DNA of 64,000 nt from Halomonas ramblicola (GTDB taxonomy: Bacteria > Pseudomonadota > Gammaproteobacteria > Pseudomonadales > Halomonadaceae), in NCBI RefSeq assembly GCF_030409215.1, contig NZ_JAUFPL010000032.1, positions 222,872-286,871 on the forward strand, in the 5' to 3' direction. The first letter of the stretch is position 1. Every line of letters begins with the position of its first letter. The notes under the pieces were generated by a model, which worked only from the letters and a program-made list of their open reading frames with translations, did not search any database and was not told the origin of the DNA. A program made the position numbers and the translations under genes. Below are positions 32,393 to 42,637 of the stretch, piece after piece.

Positions 32393-33163
32393 TTAAAGCG
32401 ACAGCCGGCGGATCAACTCCTTGGCCAGCACCCGGTGGGCCTGGCTGCCCCGCGAGAAGCGCGCGTACTTGGTCACCGGCAGGCCGTGGCTCGGCGCCTC
32501 GGCCACCCGCACGTTGCGCGGGATGGTGGCCTTGAGCAGGGTGTCGCCGAAGTAGTCGCGCAACTGCTTGGTGACGTCGCGGGTCAGGCTGTTGCGACTG
32601 TCGAACATGGTGCGCAGGATGCCATAGATCTCCAGCGACGGGTTCACGCTGTCCTTGATCTGCTCCACGGTGTCGAGCAGCGCCGAGAGCCCCTCCAGGG
32701 AATAGAACTCGCACTGCAGCGGGATCAGCACCCCGTGGGCGGCGGTCAGGCCGTTGACGGTGAGCATGTTGAGCGACGGCGGACAGTCGATCAGCACCAC
32801 GTCGTACTCCCCGGCCACGTCGCCCAGGGAGCGGTCCAGGCAGCGTTCGCGACCGGCCTTGCGATCCAGCAGCGCCACCTCGGCGGCGGTGAGGTCGCCG
32901 TTGCCCGGCAGCAGGGCATAGCCCGCCGCGGGGCAGTCGAGGATCACCTCGGCGGCACCGCGATCGCCGAGCAGCACCTCCAGTACGCTGCCATCCAGTT
33001 CGTGCTTGTCGACGCCGCTACCCATGGTGGCATGACCCTGGGGGTCGAGGTCGACCAGCAGCACGCGGCGATCCAGGGCCGCCAGGCTGGCGGCGAGGTT
33101 CACCGCGGTGGTGGTCTTGCCGACGCCACCCTTCTGGTTGGTCAAGGCGATGATCTTGGTCAC
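32393..33163 (-). CDS. parA: chromosome partitioning ATPase ParA (Soj)
   Basis: A 256-aa deviant Walker ATPase that drives segregation of ParB-parS complexes. The signature KGGVGKTTTAVNLAASLA includes the deviant lysine; VLLVDLDPQGHATMGSG and VLIDCPPSLNMLTVNGL follow. The first possible start is a TTG at 33169, directly against the ribosome site; GTG 33163 has GGGAG 6 bp upstream and gives the usual MTKIIALTNQKGG, so it is chosen. Confidence 0.95.
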   Translation of the reverse strand: MTKIIALTNQKGGVGKTTTAVNLAASLAALDRRVLLVDLDPQGHATMGSGVDKHELDGSVLEVLLGDRGAAEVILDCPAAGYALLPGNGDLTAAEVALLDRKAGRERCLDRSLGDVAGEYDVVLIDCPPSLNMLTVNGLTAAHGVLIPLQCEFYSLEGLSALLDTVEQIKDSVNPSLEIYGILRTMFDSRNSLTRDVTKQLRDYFGDTLLKATIPRNVRVAEAPSHGLPVTKYARFSRGSQAHRVLAKELIRRLSL

Positions 33164-33194
33164 GGGCAACTCCCTTGCTGGGAAACGCGAATTA

Positions 33195-33845
33195 TCATGG
33201 GGTCCGTCCGGCGCCCCGGCGCTCGAGTACCACCAGCCGCCGACTGCCGACCTCGAAGGGGACCTCGAGGTCGTAGCGGGCCACCGGCACGACCTCCTCG
33301 GGCAGGTCGGCCAGCTCCTCCTCCACGGCGGGCCCCTTCATGGCCAACCACTGCCCCTCGGGGGCGACCAGCGGCCGGGTCAGGGCGACGAAGTCGCCGA
33401 GGCCGGCAAAGGCCCGGGAGATCACCTGGTCGAAGCGGCCCGCGAAGGCCTCGACCCTCGCCTGCACCGGGGTGACGTTGTCGAGCCCCAATTCCATCAC
33501 CGCCTGCCGCTGGAAGCGTACCTTCTTGCCGTTGCTGTCGAGCAGGGTCACCGCCAACTCGGGTGCCAGGATCGCCAGCACCAGCCCCGGAAACCCCGGG
33601 CCCGCGCCGACGTCGAGCAGCCGCGGACCGGCGACGTGGGGCAGCACGGCGGCGCTGTCCAGCAGGTGGCGGGCCACCATCTCCTCGGGCGCACGTATCG
33701 CGGTGAGGTTATAGGCGCGGTTCCACTTCTGCAACAGCCCCACCAGTTCCAGCAGGCGGCGGCGCTGCTCGGCGTCGATGGCGATGCCCAGCCGCGCGAG
33801 CCCCTGGTCGAGCCGCGCCCCGACCCCATCGGACGGCACCGTCAC
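33195..33845 (-). CDS. rsmG: 16S rRNA m7G527 methyltransferase RsmG (GidB)
   Basis: A 216-aa SAM-dependent methyltransferase of the 530 loop of 16S rRNA. The SAM site [17 protein letters not shown] and the preceding [11 protein letters not shown] are typical. The GTG start overlaps the mnmG stop as GTGA, so translation is coupled. Gene order mnmG-rsmG-parA-parB is the conserved origin-region order. Confidence 0.95.
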   Translation of the reverse strand: MTVPSDGVGARLDQGLARLGIAIDAEQRRRLLELVGLLQKWNRAYNLTAIRAPEEMVARHLLDSAAVLPHVAGPRLLDVGAGPGFPGLVLAILAPELAVTLLDSNGKKVRFQRQAVMELGLDNVTPVQARVEAFAGRFDQVISRAFAGLGDFVALTRPLVAPEGQWLAMKGPAVEEELADLPEEVVPVARYDLEVPFEVGSRRLVVLERRGAGRTP

Positions 33846-35737
33846 GCGCTGGCCGCCTGCTGGTCATCGAGCAGGCGACGCTTCTTGAGGTGGATCAACA
33901 GGATCGACACGGCGGCCGGCGTGACCCCGGAGATGCGTGCGGCCTGGGCCAGGGTCGCCGGCCGAGCCTCGGCTAGCTTCTGGCGGATCTCGTGGGAGAG
34001 CCCCTCGACCCGCGCATAGTCCAGATCGGTCGGCAGCGGCGTGGCCTCGTGGCGCTTGAGCTTGTCGATCTCGTCCTGCTGGCGGTCGATGTAGCCTTGG
34101 TACTTGGCCTGGATCTGCACCTGTTCGGCCACCGCCGGATCCGCCACCGGCTCGCCGACCAGGCCGGCCACGTCGGCGTAGGAGAGCTCGGGGCGCTTGA
34201 GCAGATCCAGCAGGCGGTACTCCCGGGCGGGCGCCTTGCCGGTCTTCGCCGCCACCACCTGGGCGGCGTCGCTGCCGGGCTGCACCCAACTGGTCTCGAG
34301 GCGGGCGTTCTCGCGTTCGATCGCCTCCCGCTTGGCGCTGAACGCCGCCCAGCGGGCGTCGTCCACCAGGCCCAGCTCGCGTCCGGCCTCGGTGAGGCGC
34401 AGGTCGGCGTTGTCCTCGCGCAGCAGCAGGCGGTACTCGGCCCGCGAGGTGAACATCCGATAGGGCTCCCGGGTGCCCAGGGTGATCAGGTCGTCCACCA
34501 GTACGCCCAGGTAGGCCTCATCGCGGCGCGGCCACCAGGCCTCGAGTCCCCGGGCGCGTCGGGCGGCGTTGAGGCCGGCGAGCAGGCCCTGGGCGCCGGC
34601 CTCCTCGTAGCCGGTGGTGCCGTTGATCTGCCCGGCGAAGAACAGGTTGTGGATGAACTTCGTCTCCAGGGAGTGCCTGAGGTCCCGGGGATCGAAGAAG
34701 TCGTACTCGATGGCGTAGCCCGGCCGGGTGATATGGGCGTTCTCCAGGCCGGCGATGGAGCGTACCACCTCGATCTGGACGTCGAAGGGCAGCGAGGTGG
34801 AGATGCCGTTGGGGTAGAGCTCATGGGTGTCCAGACCCTCCGGCTCGATGAACACCTGGTGGCTCGCCTTGTCGGCGAAGCGGTGCACCTTGTCCTCGAT
34901 CGACGGGCAGTAGCGCGGTCCGACCCCCTCGATCGTCCCGGAGTACATGGGCGAGCGGTCGAGGTTGGCGAAGATGATCTCGTGGGTGCGCGCATTGGTG
35001 TGGGCGATATGGCAGCTCACCTGGTGCGGATGCCGCTCACGATCGCCCAGGAAGGACATCACCGGTGTCGGGGTATCGCCCGGCTGCTCCTCGAGCTTGG
35101 CGAAGTCGAGGCTCCTGGCATCCAGCCGCGGCGGCGTCCCGGTCTTCAACCGGTCGACCCGGAACGGCAGGGCGCGCAGCCGCTCGGCCAGGGCGTTGGA
35201 GGGCGGGTCGCCGGCACGGCCGCCGCGGCTGCGGTCGAGGCCGATATGGATGACCCCGCCGAGGAAGGTGCCGGTGCACAGCACCACGCTCTCGGCGTGG
35301 AAGCGGATACCGGTCTCGGTGACCACGCCGCGCACGGTGTCGCCGTCGACGATCAGGTCGCCGGCGGCCTGCTGGAAGAGCGTCAGGTTGGGCTGGTTCT
35401 CCAGCAGGCCGCGGATCGCCGCCTTGTAGCGGACCCGGTCGGCCTGGGCCCGGGTCGCGCGTACCGCGGGGCCCTTGCGGGCGTTGAGGACACGGAACTG
35501 GATACCGCCGAGGTCGGTGGCCCTGGCCATGGCACCGCCCAGGGCATCGATCTCCTTGACCAGGTGGCTCTTGCCGATCCCGCCGATGGCGGGATTGCAG
35601 GACATCTGGCCGAGGGTCTCGATGTTGTGGGTCAGCAGCAGGGTCTGACAGCCCATGCGGGCGGAGGCCAGGGCGGCTTCGGTTCCCGCGTGGCCACCGC
35701 CGATGACGATGACGTCGAAGCGGTCGGGGTAATCCAA
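33842..35737 (-). CDS. mnmG: tRNA uridine-5-carboxymethylaminomethyl modification enzyme MnmG (GidA)
   Basis: A 631-aa FAD protein that, with MnmE, modifies the wobble U34 of several tRNAs. It starts with the dinucleotide fold [56 protein letters not shown] and the C-terminal GASSOC domain ([19 protein letters not shown]) are present. The start is a TTG at 35737 preceded by GAGGTG. Upstream lies a 535-bp origin-like non-coding region. Its partner gene mnmE is 15 kb away rather than adjacent. Confidence 0.96.
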   Translation of the reverse strand: MDYPDRFDVIVIGGGHAGTEAALASARMGCQTLLLTHNIETLGQMSCNPAIGGIGKSHLVKEIDALGGAMARATDLGGIQFRVLNARKGPAVRATRAQADRVRYKAAIRGLLENQPNLTLFQQAAGDLIVDGDTVRGVVTETGIRFHAESVVLCTGTFLGGVIHIGLDRSRGGRAGDPPSNALAERLRALPFRVDRLKTGTPPRLDARSLDFAKLEEQPGDTPTPVMSFLGDRERHPHQVSCHIAHTNARTHEIIFANLDRSPMYSGTIEGVGPRYCPSIEDKVHRFADKASHQVFIEPEGLDTHELYPNGISTSLPFDVQIEVVRSIAGLENAHITRPGYAIEYDFFDPRDLRHSLETKFIHNLFFAGQINGTTGYEEAGAQGLLAGLNAARRARGLEAWWPRRDEAYLGVLVDDLITLGTREPYRMFTSRAEYRLLLREDNADLRLTEAGRELGLVDDARWAAFSAKREAIERENARLETSWVQPGSDAAQVVAAKTGKAPAREYRLLDLLKRPELSYADVAGLVGEPVADPAVAEQVQIQAKYQGYIDRQQDEIDKLKRHEATPLPTDLDYARVEGLSHEIRQKLAEARPATLAQAARISGVTPAAVSILLIHLKKRRLLDDQQAASA

Positions 35738-36220
35738 GGTGCACCTCGATGGCGCCGTGGCGCCTGTCTTGCGGTCAAGGGGGATGAAATCAGCCCGCCA
35801 GTATAAACCCCCTGTGGGTAATCGTCAGGGTTTTCCACACCGGGATCGCCATCTTCGCGCCTCTCCATCTCCTATCAATAAAAAACAGAGTATTAGAATA
35901 GAAGTTCTGTTGTGGTAGTAATTACTGGTGTGGACAAAACCCGGGGATAAGTGGAAAAGTCTCTTTCCTATCAACAGGATCCGCTGTTAACCAAAACCGG
36001 GACAAGGGGCTGACGACCTGCGGACGAGGTGTCGCGAACCTGTGGACGGAACCGCGACTTGCCCACAGCCCCGGGACTGCACCGCTTTTCCACCGCCGGC
36101 TACCGGGCTTGTGCCCGTGACTGTGAACAACCCTCGCGATACGTCGCCAGGCCCCTGACCATGGGCCTCGGACGGCGAATGGGGAGTCCGAGGCGAATTT
36201 TCTGTCCACAGGCAGAAAAA
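35738..36220. other. origin-like intergenic region upstream of mnmG
   Basis: This long non-coding stretch holds an AT-rich core (about 35868-35935) flanked by several DnaA-box-like 9-mers that differ from TTATCCACA by one base: 35813-35821 (minus strand), 35831-35839 (plus), 35929-35937 (minus). Weaker ones occur at 36059-36067 and 36122-36130. No perfect box is present. It could be a secondary origin, a DnaA-responsive promoter region for mnmG, or a remnant; the dnaA-side region is the stronger oriC candidate. Confidence 0.5.
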
Positions 36221-36246
36221 GGGCCCTGTCGATAACGACAGGGCCC
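36216..36246 (-). terminator. Rho-independent terminator of the amino-acid ABC operon
   Basis: Perfect 11-bp stem GGGCCCTGTCG / CGACAGGGCCC (36221-36231, 36236-36246) with a 4-base loop, followed on the minus strand by TTTTT. It lies 26 bp after the stop of the ATPase gene. Confidence 0.92.
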
Positions 36247-36272
36247 GTCCATGCGCGGCGACGCACGGCGAT

Positions 36273-37046
36273 TCAGTGCTGGAGCACCCGCGACAGGAAG
36301 CTGCGAGTCCGCTCGTCGGCGGGAGCGTCGAAGATCGTCTCCGGTGGCGCCTCCTCGGCGATCTCACCCTTGTGGACGTAGATCACCCGGTCGGCCACCT
36401 CGCGGGCGAAGCCCATCTCGTGGGAGACGATGATCATGGTCATGCCCTCCCTGGCCAGCTCGCGCATGGCGTCGAGCACCTCGCCGATCATCTCCGGATC
36501 CAGCGCCGAGGTGGGCTCGTCGAAGAGCATCAGGCGTGGCTCCATGGCCAGCGCCCGGGCCAGGGCCACACGCTGCTGCTGGCCGCCGGAGAGCTGGGTC
36601 GGTGACTTGGCGGCCTGGTCGGCGATGCCGACGCGCTCGAGCAGCCGCTCGGCGATCTCGACGGCGTCCTCGCGGCTCCAGCCGCGTACCTTCATGGGCG
36701 CCAGGATGACGTTGTCCAGCACGCTCAGGTGGGGAAAGAGGTTGAACTGCTGGAACACCATGCCCACCTCGGTGCGGATCTTCTGCAGCGCCTTGCCGCT
36801 CTTGCCATGGGGCAGCAGCTCGTTGCCGTCCACCACGATATGGCCGTCCTGAAACTCCTCCAGGCCGTTGATGCAACGGATCAGCGTCGACTTGCCCGAG
36901 CCGCTGGCGCCGATGATCACCACCACCTCGCCGGGATTGACCTCCAGGTCGATGTCCTTGAGGACGTGCAGGCTGCCGAAGTGCTTGTTGACCTTCTCCA
37001 TGTTCACGATGGGCTCGTTGCCGCCCGGCGACTGTTCTGAGTTCAT
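36273..37046 (-). CDS. polar amino-acid ABC transporter ATP-binding protein (GlnQ-like)
   Basis: A 257-aa ATPase of the polar amino-acid uptake family. Walker [20 protein letters not shown]-loop [16 protein letters not shown], signature [15 protein letters not shown], Walker [16 protein letters not shown] and the switch histidine in [10 protein letters not shown] are all there. ATG 37046 begins [12 protein letters not shown]. It is 11 bp downstream of its permease gene and is the last gene of a three-gene operon ending at a strong terminator. Confidence 0.93.
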   Translation of the reverse strand: MNSEQSPGGNEPIVNMEKVNKHFGSLHVLKDIDLEVNPGEVVVIIGASGSGKSTLIRCINGLEEFQDGHIVVDGNELLPHGKSGKALQKIRTEVGMVFQQFNLFPHLSVLDNVILAPMKVRGWSREDAVEIAERLLERVGIADQAAKSPTQLSGGQQQRVALARALAMEPRLMLFDEPTSALDPEMIGEVLDAMRELAREGMTMIIVSHEMGFAREVADRVIYVHKGEIAEEAPPETIFDAPADERTRSFLSRVLQH

Positions 37047-37057
37047 GTCGCGCTCCC

Positions 37058-37729
37058 TTATTGTCCGACCAGGCCGCGGCGCTCGAGCTGGCTGAGCAGC
37101 AGCGACAGGGTCCAGGTGATCGCCAGGTAGAGCAGGGCCACCATCAGGTAGACCTCCATGGCGGTGAAGGTGGTGGCGATGTAGATCTGGCCCTGGCGGA
37201 CCAGCTCGCCGACCCCGATCACCGAGAACAGCGAGGTGTCCTTGATGCTGATGATGGCCTGGTTGCCCAGCGGCGGGATCATGCGCCGGAAGGCCTGGGG
37301 CCAGATCACGTAGCGGAACGCCTGGACGCGGGACAGGCCCAGCGACAGTGAGGCCTCGCGCTGGCCGCGCTCGATGGACTGCACGCCGCCGCGCACCACC
37401 TCCGAGATGTAGGCGCCGGAGTTGACGGCGATGGCGGCGATGCCGGCGGTCAGGGCGTTGATGGGGCCGCCGAGGATCTGCGGCAGGCCGTAGAAGATGA
37501 ACAGCACCTGCACCAGGATGGGGGTGCCGCGGAACACCTCGATGTAGACGGAAGCGGGCAGGCGCAGCCAGCTCACGGGGCCGATGCGCATCAGGCCGAA
37601 GATGATGCCGATTACGAAGCCGATGGCCAGGCCGCCGAAGGAGATCAGCAGCGTCCAGGGGATGCCCGGCAGTAAGTGGGGAATGGAACTGAAGGCGGCC
37701 GCCCAGTCGAATTGAAAGGTCACATCCAC
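37058..37729 (-). CDS. polar amino-acid ABC transporter permease
   Basis: A 223-aa inner-membrane permease of the His/Glu/Gln/Arg/opine family. About five membrane helices; the cytoplasmic coupling loop [22 protein letters not shown] and [20 protein letters not shown] are characteristic. A single permease gene suggests a homodimeric channel, as with GlnP. The start is GTG 37729 with GGAG about 8 bp upstream. Confidence 0.93.
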   Translation of the reverse strand: MDVTFQFDWAAAFSSIPHLLPGIPWTLLISFGGLAIGFVIGIIFGLMRIGPVSWLRLPASVYIEVFRGTPILVQVLFIFYGLPQILGGPINALTAGIAAIAVNSGAYISEVVRGGVQSIERGQREASLSLGLSRVQAFRYVIWPQAFRRMIPPLGNQAIISIKDTSLFSVIGVGELVRQGQIYIATTFTAMEVYLMVALLYLAITWTLSLLLSQLERRGLVGQ

Positions 37730-37838
37730 GAGAAGGTCTCCGGGAGCGTTGAACGACGCGGGGCCGGGAGGTCATGCCACCCGGCCCCGCGGACTCGCGC
37801 GTCGCCGTCGGGGCGACGAGTGTCGGGAGGGTACCGTC

Positions 37839-38627
37839 TCAGTCGTCGCTGGGTGCCTCGCCGAACCACTTCTCGTAGATCTCGTCGTAGGTGCCGTCCT
37901 CGCGCATCTCGGCCAGCGCCTGGTTGACCGGCTCGACCCACTCGCTGCCTTGGTGGAAGACGATGCCGTACTGCTGGCCCTCGTAGAGTGGACCCACCAC
38001 CTTGGTGCGCCCTTCGCCACGGGTCTGGGCGAAGTAGGAGACGTTGGGGGCGTCGTAGAAGGCGGCGTCGACGTTGCGACCGAGCAGCGCCATGTACATG
38101 TCCGAGGTGCCCGGATAGGGGGTGATCTCGGTATCCTCGCCGAAGGTTTCCTGGAGGAAGTCGTAGCTGGTGGAGCCGATCTTGGTGGCGATGGTCATGC
38201 CCTCGAGGTCCTCGAGGGTCTCGACCTCGTCGTTGTCGGCGCGCACCATGATGCGCAGGCCGGAATCGTAGTAGGGGTCGGAGTAGTCGACGATCTCGGC
38301 GCGTTCCTCGGTGATGGTGATCCCGGCGATGGCGATCTCCTGGCTACCGGTCTGGACGGCCGGGATGATGCCGTTGAACTCCATGGTGGTGAGGTTGACC
38401 TCGAAGCCCGCCCGCTCGGCGATCTCGTTGATCATGTCCATGTCGAAACCGATCATCTCGCCGGTATCGGCATCCATCATCTCGAAGGGCACGAAGCTGG
38501 GGTCGGTGACCACGTTGACGGTGGGCTCCTGGGCGCCGGCCGTGGCGGCCGCGCCGAGGCCCAGCGCCAGGGTGGCGGCCAGGGCGGATTGCTTCAGCAG
38601 GGGTGAAGCCAGAGTTGAGCGTTTCAT
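37839..38627 (-). CDS. polar amino-acid ABC transporter substrate-binding protein
   Basis: A 262-aa periplasmic binding protein (SBP_bac_3). The signal peptide ends near AGAQ. Mature landmarks are [47 protein letters not shown] and [11 protein letters not shown], which match GlnH/FliY-like binders of glutamine and related polar amino acids; the exact ligand is not certain. It is the first gene of the operon, with GGGAG 4 bp before the ATG. A 7-bp hairpin (38662-38684) lies between it and erpA. Confidence 0.9.
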   Translation of the reverse strand: MKRSTLASPLLKQSALAATLALGLGAAATAGAQEPTVNVVTDPSFVPFEMMDADTGEMIGFDMDMINEIAERAGFEVNLTTMEFNGIIPAVQTGSQEIAIAGITITEERAEIVDYSDPYYDSGLRIMVRADNDEVETLEDLEGMTIATKIGSTSYDFLQETFGEDTEITPYPGTSDMYMALLGRNVDAAFYDAPNVSYFAQTRGEGRTKVVGPLYEGQQYGIVFHQGSEWVEPVNQALAEMREDGTYDEIYEKWFGEAPSDD

Positions 38628-38742
38628 GGGACTCCCCGTTCTTGGGACTTATCTGATGGGACTCGCCATTTTAACCTTGGCGAGAATCCCCCAGAGCGTC
38701 AAGTTGGGCAATCTCACGATCCGCGTCGCCACGGACGTGGCG

Positions 38743-39096
38743 TCATACCATGAAGGAGGCCCCGCAGCCGCAGGTAGTGGTGGCGTTGGGATTCTGGACC
38801 AGGAAGCGGGCGCCGGCCAGGCCCTCCTCGTAGTCCACGGTGGAGCCGACCAGGTACTGGTAGGAGAGCGGGTCGATCACCAGGCCCACCCCGCCGAATT
38901 CCACCAGGGTGTCGTCCTCGGCGATCTCCTCGGCGAAGTCGAAGCCGTACTGGAAGCCCGAGCAGCCGCCTCCGGTCACGTAGACGCGCAGCTTCAGCGC
39001 CGGGTTGCCCTCCTCCGCGATCAGCGCCTCGAGGCGGGCACGCGCACCGTCCGACAATAGCAGGGGCGTGGGGACGAAGGATTCAGCTCCGCTCAT
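38743..39096 (-). CDS. erpA: iron-sulfur cluster insertion protein ErpA
   Basis: A 117-aa A-type carrier that delivers [4Fe-4S] or [2Fe-2S] clusters to apo-enzymes, including those of isoprenoid synthesis. The three cluster cysteines are in [11 protein letters not shown] and TCGCGASF near the C-terminus. The ATG at 39096 has GGAG upstream; the frame to 39141 is non-coding. It stands alone in an intergenic setting next to argC. Confidence 0.94.
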   Translation of the reverse strand: MSGAESFVPTPLLLSDGARARLEALIAEEGNPALKLRVYVTGGGCSGFQYGFDFAEEIAEDDTLVEFGGVGLVIDPLSYQYLVGSTVDYEEGLAGARFLVQNPNATTTCGCGASFMV

Positions 39097-39169
39097 GGAT
39101 GACTCCAGGGGGAAGGAAGTGTGACCCACCATTATCCCCAATCCCCAGCAAATTGGTCAACTTTGTGAA

Positions 39170-39222
39170 GCCCTCTCTTCGACCTGTCGCCGGCATCCCT
39201 CGCTGTAGGCAACTGCGAAAGG
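39170..39222 (+). repeat. dispersed foldback repeat, copy C (partial right half)
   Basis: About 53 bp matching the right end of copies B and D: CCTCTCTTCGACCTGTCGCC followed by a variable link and GGCAACTGCGA. The left half and the arm partner are missing, so it is a truncated copy, between erpA and argC. Confidence 0.7.
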
Positions 39223-39225
39223 GGA

Positions 39226-40260
39226 TCAGGGCATCAGCGCCGGGGCGGCGAGGCCGGCGGTCTCGTCGAAGCCGAACATCAGGTTGAGGTTGTGTACGGC
39301 CTGGCCGGAGGCGCCCTTGACCAGGTTGTCGATCACCGACAGCACCACCAGGGTGTCGCCGTCGCCGGGGCGGTGTACGGCGAGGCGGCAGAGGTTGGCG
39401 CCCTTGACGCTGCGGGTCTCCGGGTGGCTGCCCGGCGGCATGACGTCGACGAAGGGCTCGCCCGCGAAGCGCTTCTCGAACAGCGCCTGGAGGTCGCCGG
39501 CCTCGCCGGTGAGCTGGCCGTAGAGGGTGGCGTGGATACCGCGGATCATCGGCGTCAGGTGCGGCACGAAGGTCAGGCCCACCGGACGGCCGGCGGCGTC
39601 GCCCAGGCCCTGGCGAATCTCCGGCAGGTGGCGATGGCCGCTGGCGCCGTAGGCCTTCATGGACTCGCTGGCTTCGGCCAGCAGCGAGGGCACCTTGGCA
39701 CCGCGTCCGGCGCCGGTAACGCCGGACTTGCAGTCGGCCACGATCCGGTCGGCATCGATCAGTCCGGCCTCGAGCAGCGGCAGCAGGCCCAGCTGCACGG
39801 CGGTGGGATAGCAACCCGGCACGGCGATCAGGCGTGCCCGGCGGATGCGCTCGCGGTTGACCTCGGGCAGGCCATAGACGGCCTCGTCGAGCAGCTCGGG
39901 GGCACCGTGCGGCTGGCCGTACCAGGCGGCCCACTCCTCGGCGTCGCGCAGGCGGAAGTCCGCGGAGAGGTCGATGACCCGGGTGCCGCGCTCGAGCAGT
40001 TCGCCGGCCAGGGCGTGGGCCACGCCATGGGGGGTGGCGAAGAACACCGCGTCGCAGCCGCCCAGGCGCTCGGCGTCGGGCTCGCTGAACGCCAGGCCGT
40101 CGTAGTGGCCACGCAGGTTGGGATAGAGCTCGGCGACGCCCAGGCCGGCCTCGGAGCGGGAGGTGATGGCCTCCACCTCCACCTCGGGATGCTGGGCCAG
40201 TAGCCTGAGCAGTTCGACGCCGGTGTAGCCGGTGCCGCCGACGATTCCGACCTTGATCAC
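39226..40260 (-). CDS. argC: N-acetyl-gamma-glutamyl-phosphate reductase
   Basis: A 344-aa NADP-dependent reductase of arginine biosynthesis. The N-terminal Rossmann start [18 protein letters not shown] and the active-site cysteine in [16 protein letters not shown] are clear; [12 protein letters not shown] follows. The start is a GTG at 40260 with AAGGAG 6 bp upstream. It is divergent from the ClC gene and not linked here to other arg genes. Confidence 0.95.
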   Translation of the reverse strand: MIKVGIVGGTGYTGVELLRLLAQHPEVEVEAITSRSEAGLGVAELYPNLRGHYDGLAFSEPDAERLGGCDAVFFATPHGVAHALAGELLERGTRVIDLSADFRLRDAEEWAAWYGQPHGAPELLDEAVYGLPEVNRERIRRARLIAVPGCYPTAVQLGLLPLLEAGLIDADRIVADCKSGVTGAGRGAKVPSLLAEASESMKAYGASGHRHLPEIRQGLGDAAGRPVGLTFVPHLTPMIRGIHATLYGQLTGEAGDLQALFEKRFAGEPFVDVMPPGSHPETRSVKGANLCRLAVHRPGDGDTLVVLSVIDNLVKGASGQAVHNLNLMFGFDETAGLAAPALMP

Positions 40261-40378
40261 TTGAGACTCCTTGGTTGTCGGGGACGGGAAGGTGCCGGGC
40301 TGTCATCGCCCTGGGGGAATATGATACACAGGAAGCGGACCGGAAGGGTCGTTCGTCAGTCGTACAGGAAACCGCGAC

Positions 40379-42166
40379 GTGCCGCGTTTGCCACGCCTCG
40401 ATGCCGGTCATGGACTGGAGCGCTTTCGTCAACAGCTTGCCAACGTGGATGCCCTGCCGCAACTCTGCGTCCTGGGCGTCGTCGCCGGGCTGTTGACCGG
40501 GGCCCTGATGGTGCTGTTCCGCAGCCTGCTGGAGCTGGGCGGGCTGTGGCTCTTCCCGGGCGGCAGCCCCGAGGCTTTCGAGGCCCTGCCCCCCCAATGG
40601 CGCAGCCTGATGCCCCTGCTGGCGGCGGTGCTGATCGGGATATGGATGTGGCGCATGCCGGCGGCCGGCCGCCAGATCGGGGTCATGCACGTCATCGACC
40701 GCCTCACCTACCATCAGGGGCGCTTTCCGCTGCGCAACTGGCTGACCCAGTGGTGGGTGGGGCTGGTCTCGGTGGTGGGCGGGCTCTCCGCCGGTCGCGA
40801 GGGGCCGGCGATTCACCTGGGGGCGGCGGCCTCAAGCGGCCTGGGACAGCGCCTGCGCCTGCCCCACAACAGCCTGCGGGTGCTGGTGGCCTGCGGCACC
40901 GCGGCGGGCATCGCGGCCTCCTTCAACACGCCGGTGGCCGGCGTGATCTTCGCCATGGAAGTGGTGATGATGGAGTACACCATCGTCGGCTTCATGCCGG
41001 TGATCCTGGCCTCGACCATGGGGGCGGTGGTGGCCCAGCTGGTCTATGGGTCCCATCCCGCCATCGGCGTGCCCGATCTACACCTCGCCTCGCTGCTCGA
41101 CCTGCCCTGGATCATCGCCAGCGCCCTGGCGATCGGCCTGCTGGCCGGCCTCTTCGTCAGGGTGTCGCGCCAGGGGCCGCGGCTCGAGAAGCTACCCATG
41201 GCGTTGCGCTTCCTGATGGCGGGCGGCGCCGTGGCCGCCGTGGCCTGGTGGTACCCCGAGGTACAGGGCATGGGCTACGACACCCTGCAGGCCACCCTGA
41301 GCGGCTCGGTGGCGGTGGACGTGCTGCTCGCCGTGGCCATCGGCAAGCTGTTGCTGACCGCCGGCACCGTGGCCTGCGGCATTCCGGTGAGCATCATCGG
41401 CCCGGTGCTGGTGATCGGCGGCGCCGCGGGGACCCTGTGTGGACTGGCCGGCCAGTGGCTGCTGCCCATCGAGGCGTCGGACCCGGCCCTCTATGCCATG
41501 CTGGGCATGGCGGCGATGATGGGAGCGGTGCTGCAGGCGCCGCTGGCGGCACTGATGGCGCTGCTCGAACTGACCCACAACCCCAACATCATCCTGCCGG
41601 GGATGCTGGCCGTGGTGGTCTCCTGCCTGACCGCCCGCCAGCTGTGTGGCTGCAGGGGCTTCTTCATCAGCCTCACTCGCCAGGGGCTGCACCCGTTGCA
41701 GCAGCCGCTGATGCAGGCCCTCTCCCGCGTCTCGGTACCGGCGGTCATGGAGCGTCGCCTGGTGCGTACCCCGCGCATGGTCAGCCACCGGCGCGCCCGA
41801 GCCCTGCTGGAGCCCGAGCCGGTGTGGATCCTCATCGAGCGTTCCAGCGACGACAAGCCGATGCTGGCCCTCAAGGCAGCCGACCTGGCGCGCTGGTTGA
41901 CCGAGCATCCCGCCCCCGGGGACAGGGCCCTGGAGGGGATGAAGAAGGGCGAGGAGGCCCCGGTGGATCTGATGGAGATTCCCGGGGTGCGCCTGGAGCT
42001 CGCCCCCATCGGCCTGCAGGCGACGCTCTCGGAGGCCTTCGGCAAGCTCAACGACTCCATGCTGGACGCCCTCTACGTGGAGCATGGCCATCGCCCGAAG
42101 CAGAAACGGATTTCGGGTATCATCACCCGCGGCGCCATCGAGCGGTTCTACCGCGTCGGTGACTAG
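40379..42166 (+). CDS. ClC-family chloride channel/antiporter
   Basis: A 595-aa ClC protein with about ten membrane helices (30-430) and a C-terminal cytoplasmic region (440-595) of the CBS-pair type. The gating glutamate lies in AGREGPAIHLG and the pore stretch in GIAASFNTPVAGVIFAMEV. In that stretch the residue aligned with the internal proton glutamate of E. coli ClC (E203) appears to be valine, as in ClC channels. The second ion-site loop is reduced to CGIPVSIIGPVLVIGG. The start is GTG 40379 with AGGAA 8 bp upstream. Confidence 0.9.
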   Translation: MPRLPRLDAGHGLERFRQQLANVDALPQLCVLGVVAGLLTGALMVLFRSLLELGGLWLFPGGSPEAFEALPPQWRSLMPLLAAVLIGIWMWRMPAAGRQIGVMHVIDRLTYHQGRFPLRNWLTQWWVGLVSVVGGLSAGREGPAIHLGAAASSGLGQRLRLPHNSLRVLVACGTAAGIAASFNTPVAGVIFAMEVVMMEYTIVGFMPVILASTMGAVVAQLVYGSHPAIGVPDLHLASLLDLPWIIASALAIGLLAGLFVRVSRQGPRLEKLPMALRFLMAGGAVAAVAWWYPEVQGMGYDTLQATLSGSVAVDVLLAVAIGKLLLTAGTVACGIPVSIIGPVLVIGGAAGTLCGLAGQWLLPIEASDPALYAMLGMAAMMGAVLQAPLAALMALLELTHNPNIILPGMLAVVVSCLTARQLCGCRGFFISLTRQGLHPLQQPLMQALSRVSVPAVMERRLVRTPRMVSHRRARALLEPEPVWILIERSSDDKPMLALKAADLARWLTEHPAPGDRALEGMKKGEEAPVDLMEIPGVRLELAPIGLQATLSEAFGKLNDSMLDALYVEHGHRPKQKRISGIITRGAIERFYRVGD

Positions 42167-42205
42167 CGGCGCCGCCATTGCCACTCTCGATCGCAAGGAG
42201 CCCGA

Positions 42206-42637
42206 ATGTACCTGTGGATCAAGGCGCTGCACCTGATCGCCATGGTGACCTGGTTCGCCGCCCTCTTCTATCTGCCTCGGCTCTACGTCTACCACGCCAT
42301 GGCGCGGGATCGCGGTGAGCAGCAGGCCATCGATCGCTTCCTGGTGATGGAGCGCAAGCTGTATCGCGGCATCATGACGCCTTCGATGATCGCCGTGCTG
42401 GTCTTCGGCGGCACCCTGCTGGTGCTCAGTCCCGGCTGGCTCACCCAGGGATGGATCCACGCCAAGCTACTGCTGGTGGCGCTGCTGGTGGGCTATCACC
42501 ATCTGTGCCTGATCTACCTCAAGCAGTTCGCCGAGGCGCGCTGCCGACGCGGCCACGTCTTCTTCCGCTGGTTCAACGAGTTGCCGGTGATCGCCCTGCT
42601 GCTGATCGTCTTCCTGGCCGTGCTGAAGCCGTTCTGA
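42206..42637 (+). CDS. hemJ: protoporphyrinogen oxidase HemJ
   Basis: A 143-aa membrane protein with four helices. It follows the HemJ pattern: WIKALHLIAMVTWFAALFYLPRLYVYH with the conserved histidine, RKLYRGIMTPSM and WIHAKLLLVALLVGYHH. HemJ oxidises protoporphyrinogen IX to protoporphyrin IX in heme synthesis. AAGGAG is 5 bp before the ATG. The stop overlaps the start of thiD (TGATG); hemL follows further downstream, so heme genes are grouped here. Confidence 0.93.
   Translation: MYLWIKALHLIAMVTWFAALFYLPRLYVYHAMARDRGEQQAIDRFLVMERKLYRGIMTPSMIAVLVFGGTLLVLSPGWLTQGWIHAKLLLVALLVGYHHLCLIYLKQFAEARCRRGHVFFRWFNELPVIALLLIVFLAVLKPF

Noticed and set aside
38662..38684. Hairpin CTCGCCA/TGGCGAG as terminator or promoter operator between erpA and the ABC operon
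   Set aside because: The stem is only 7 bp with a 9-base AT loop and no T-run; TTGACG upstream is 23 bp from TAAAAT, too far for a promoter. I could not decide and did not annotate it separately.
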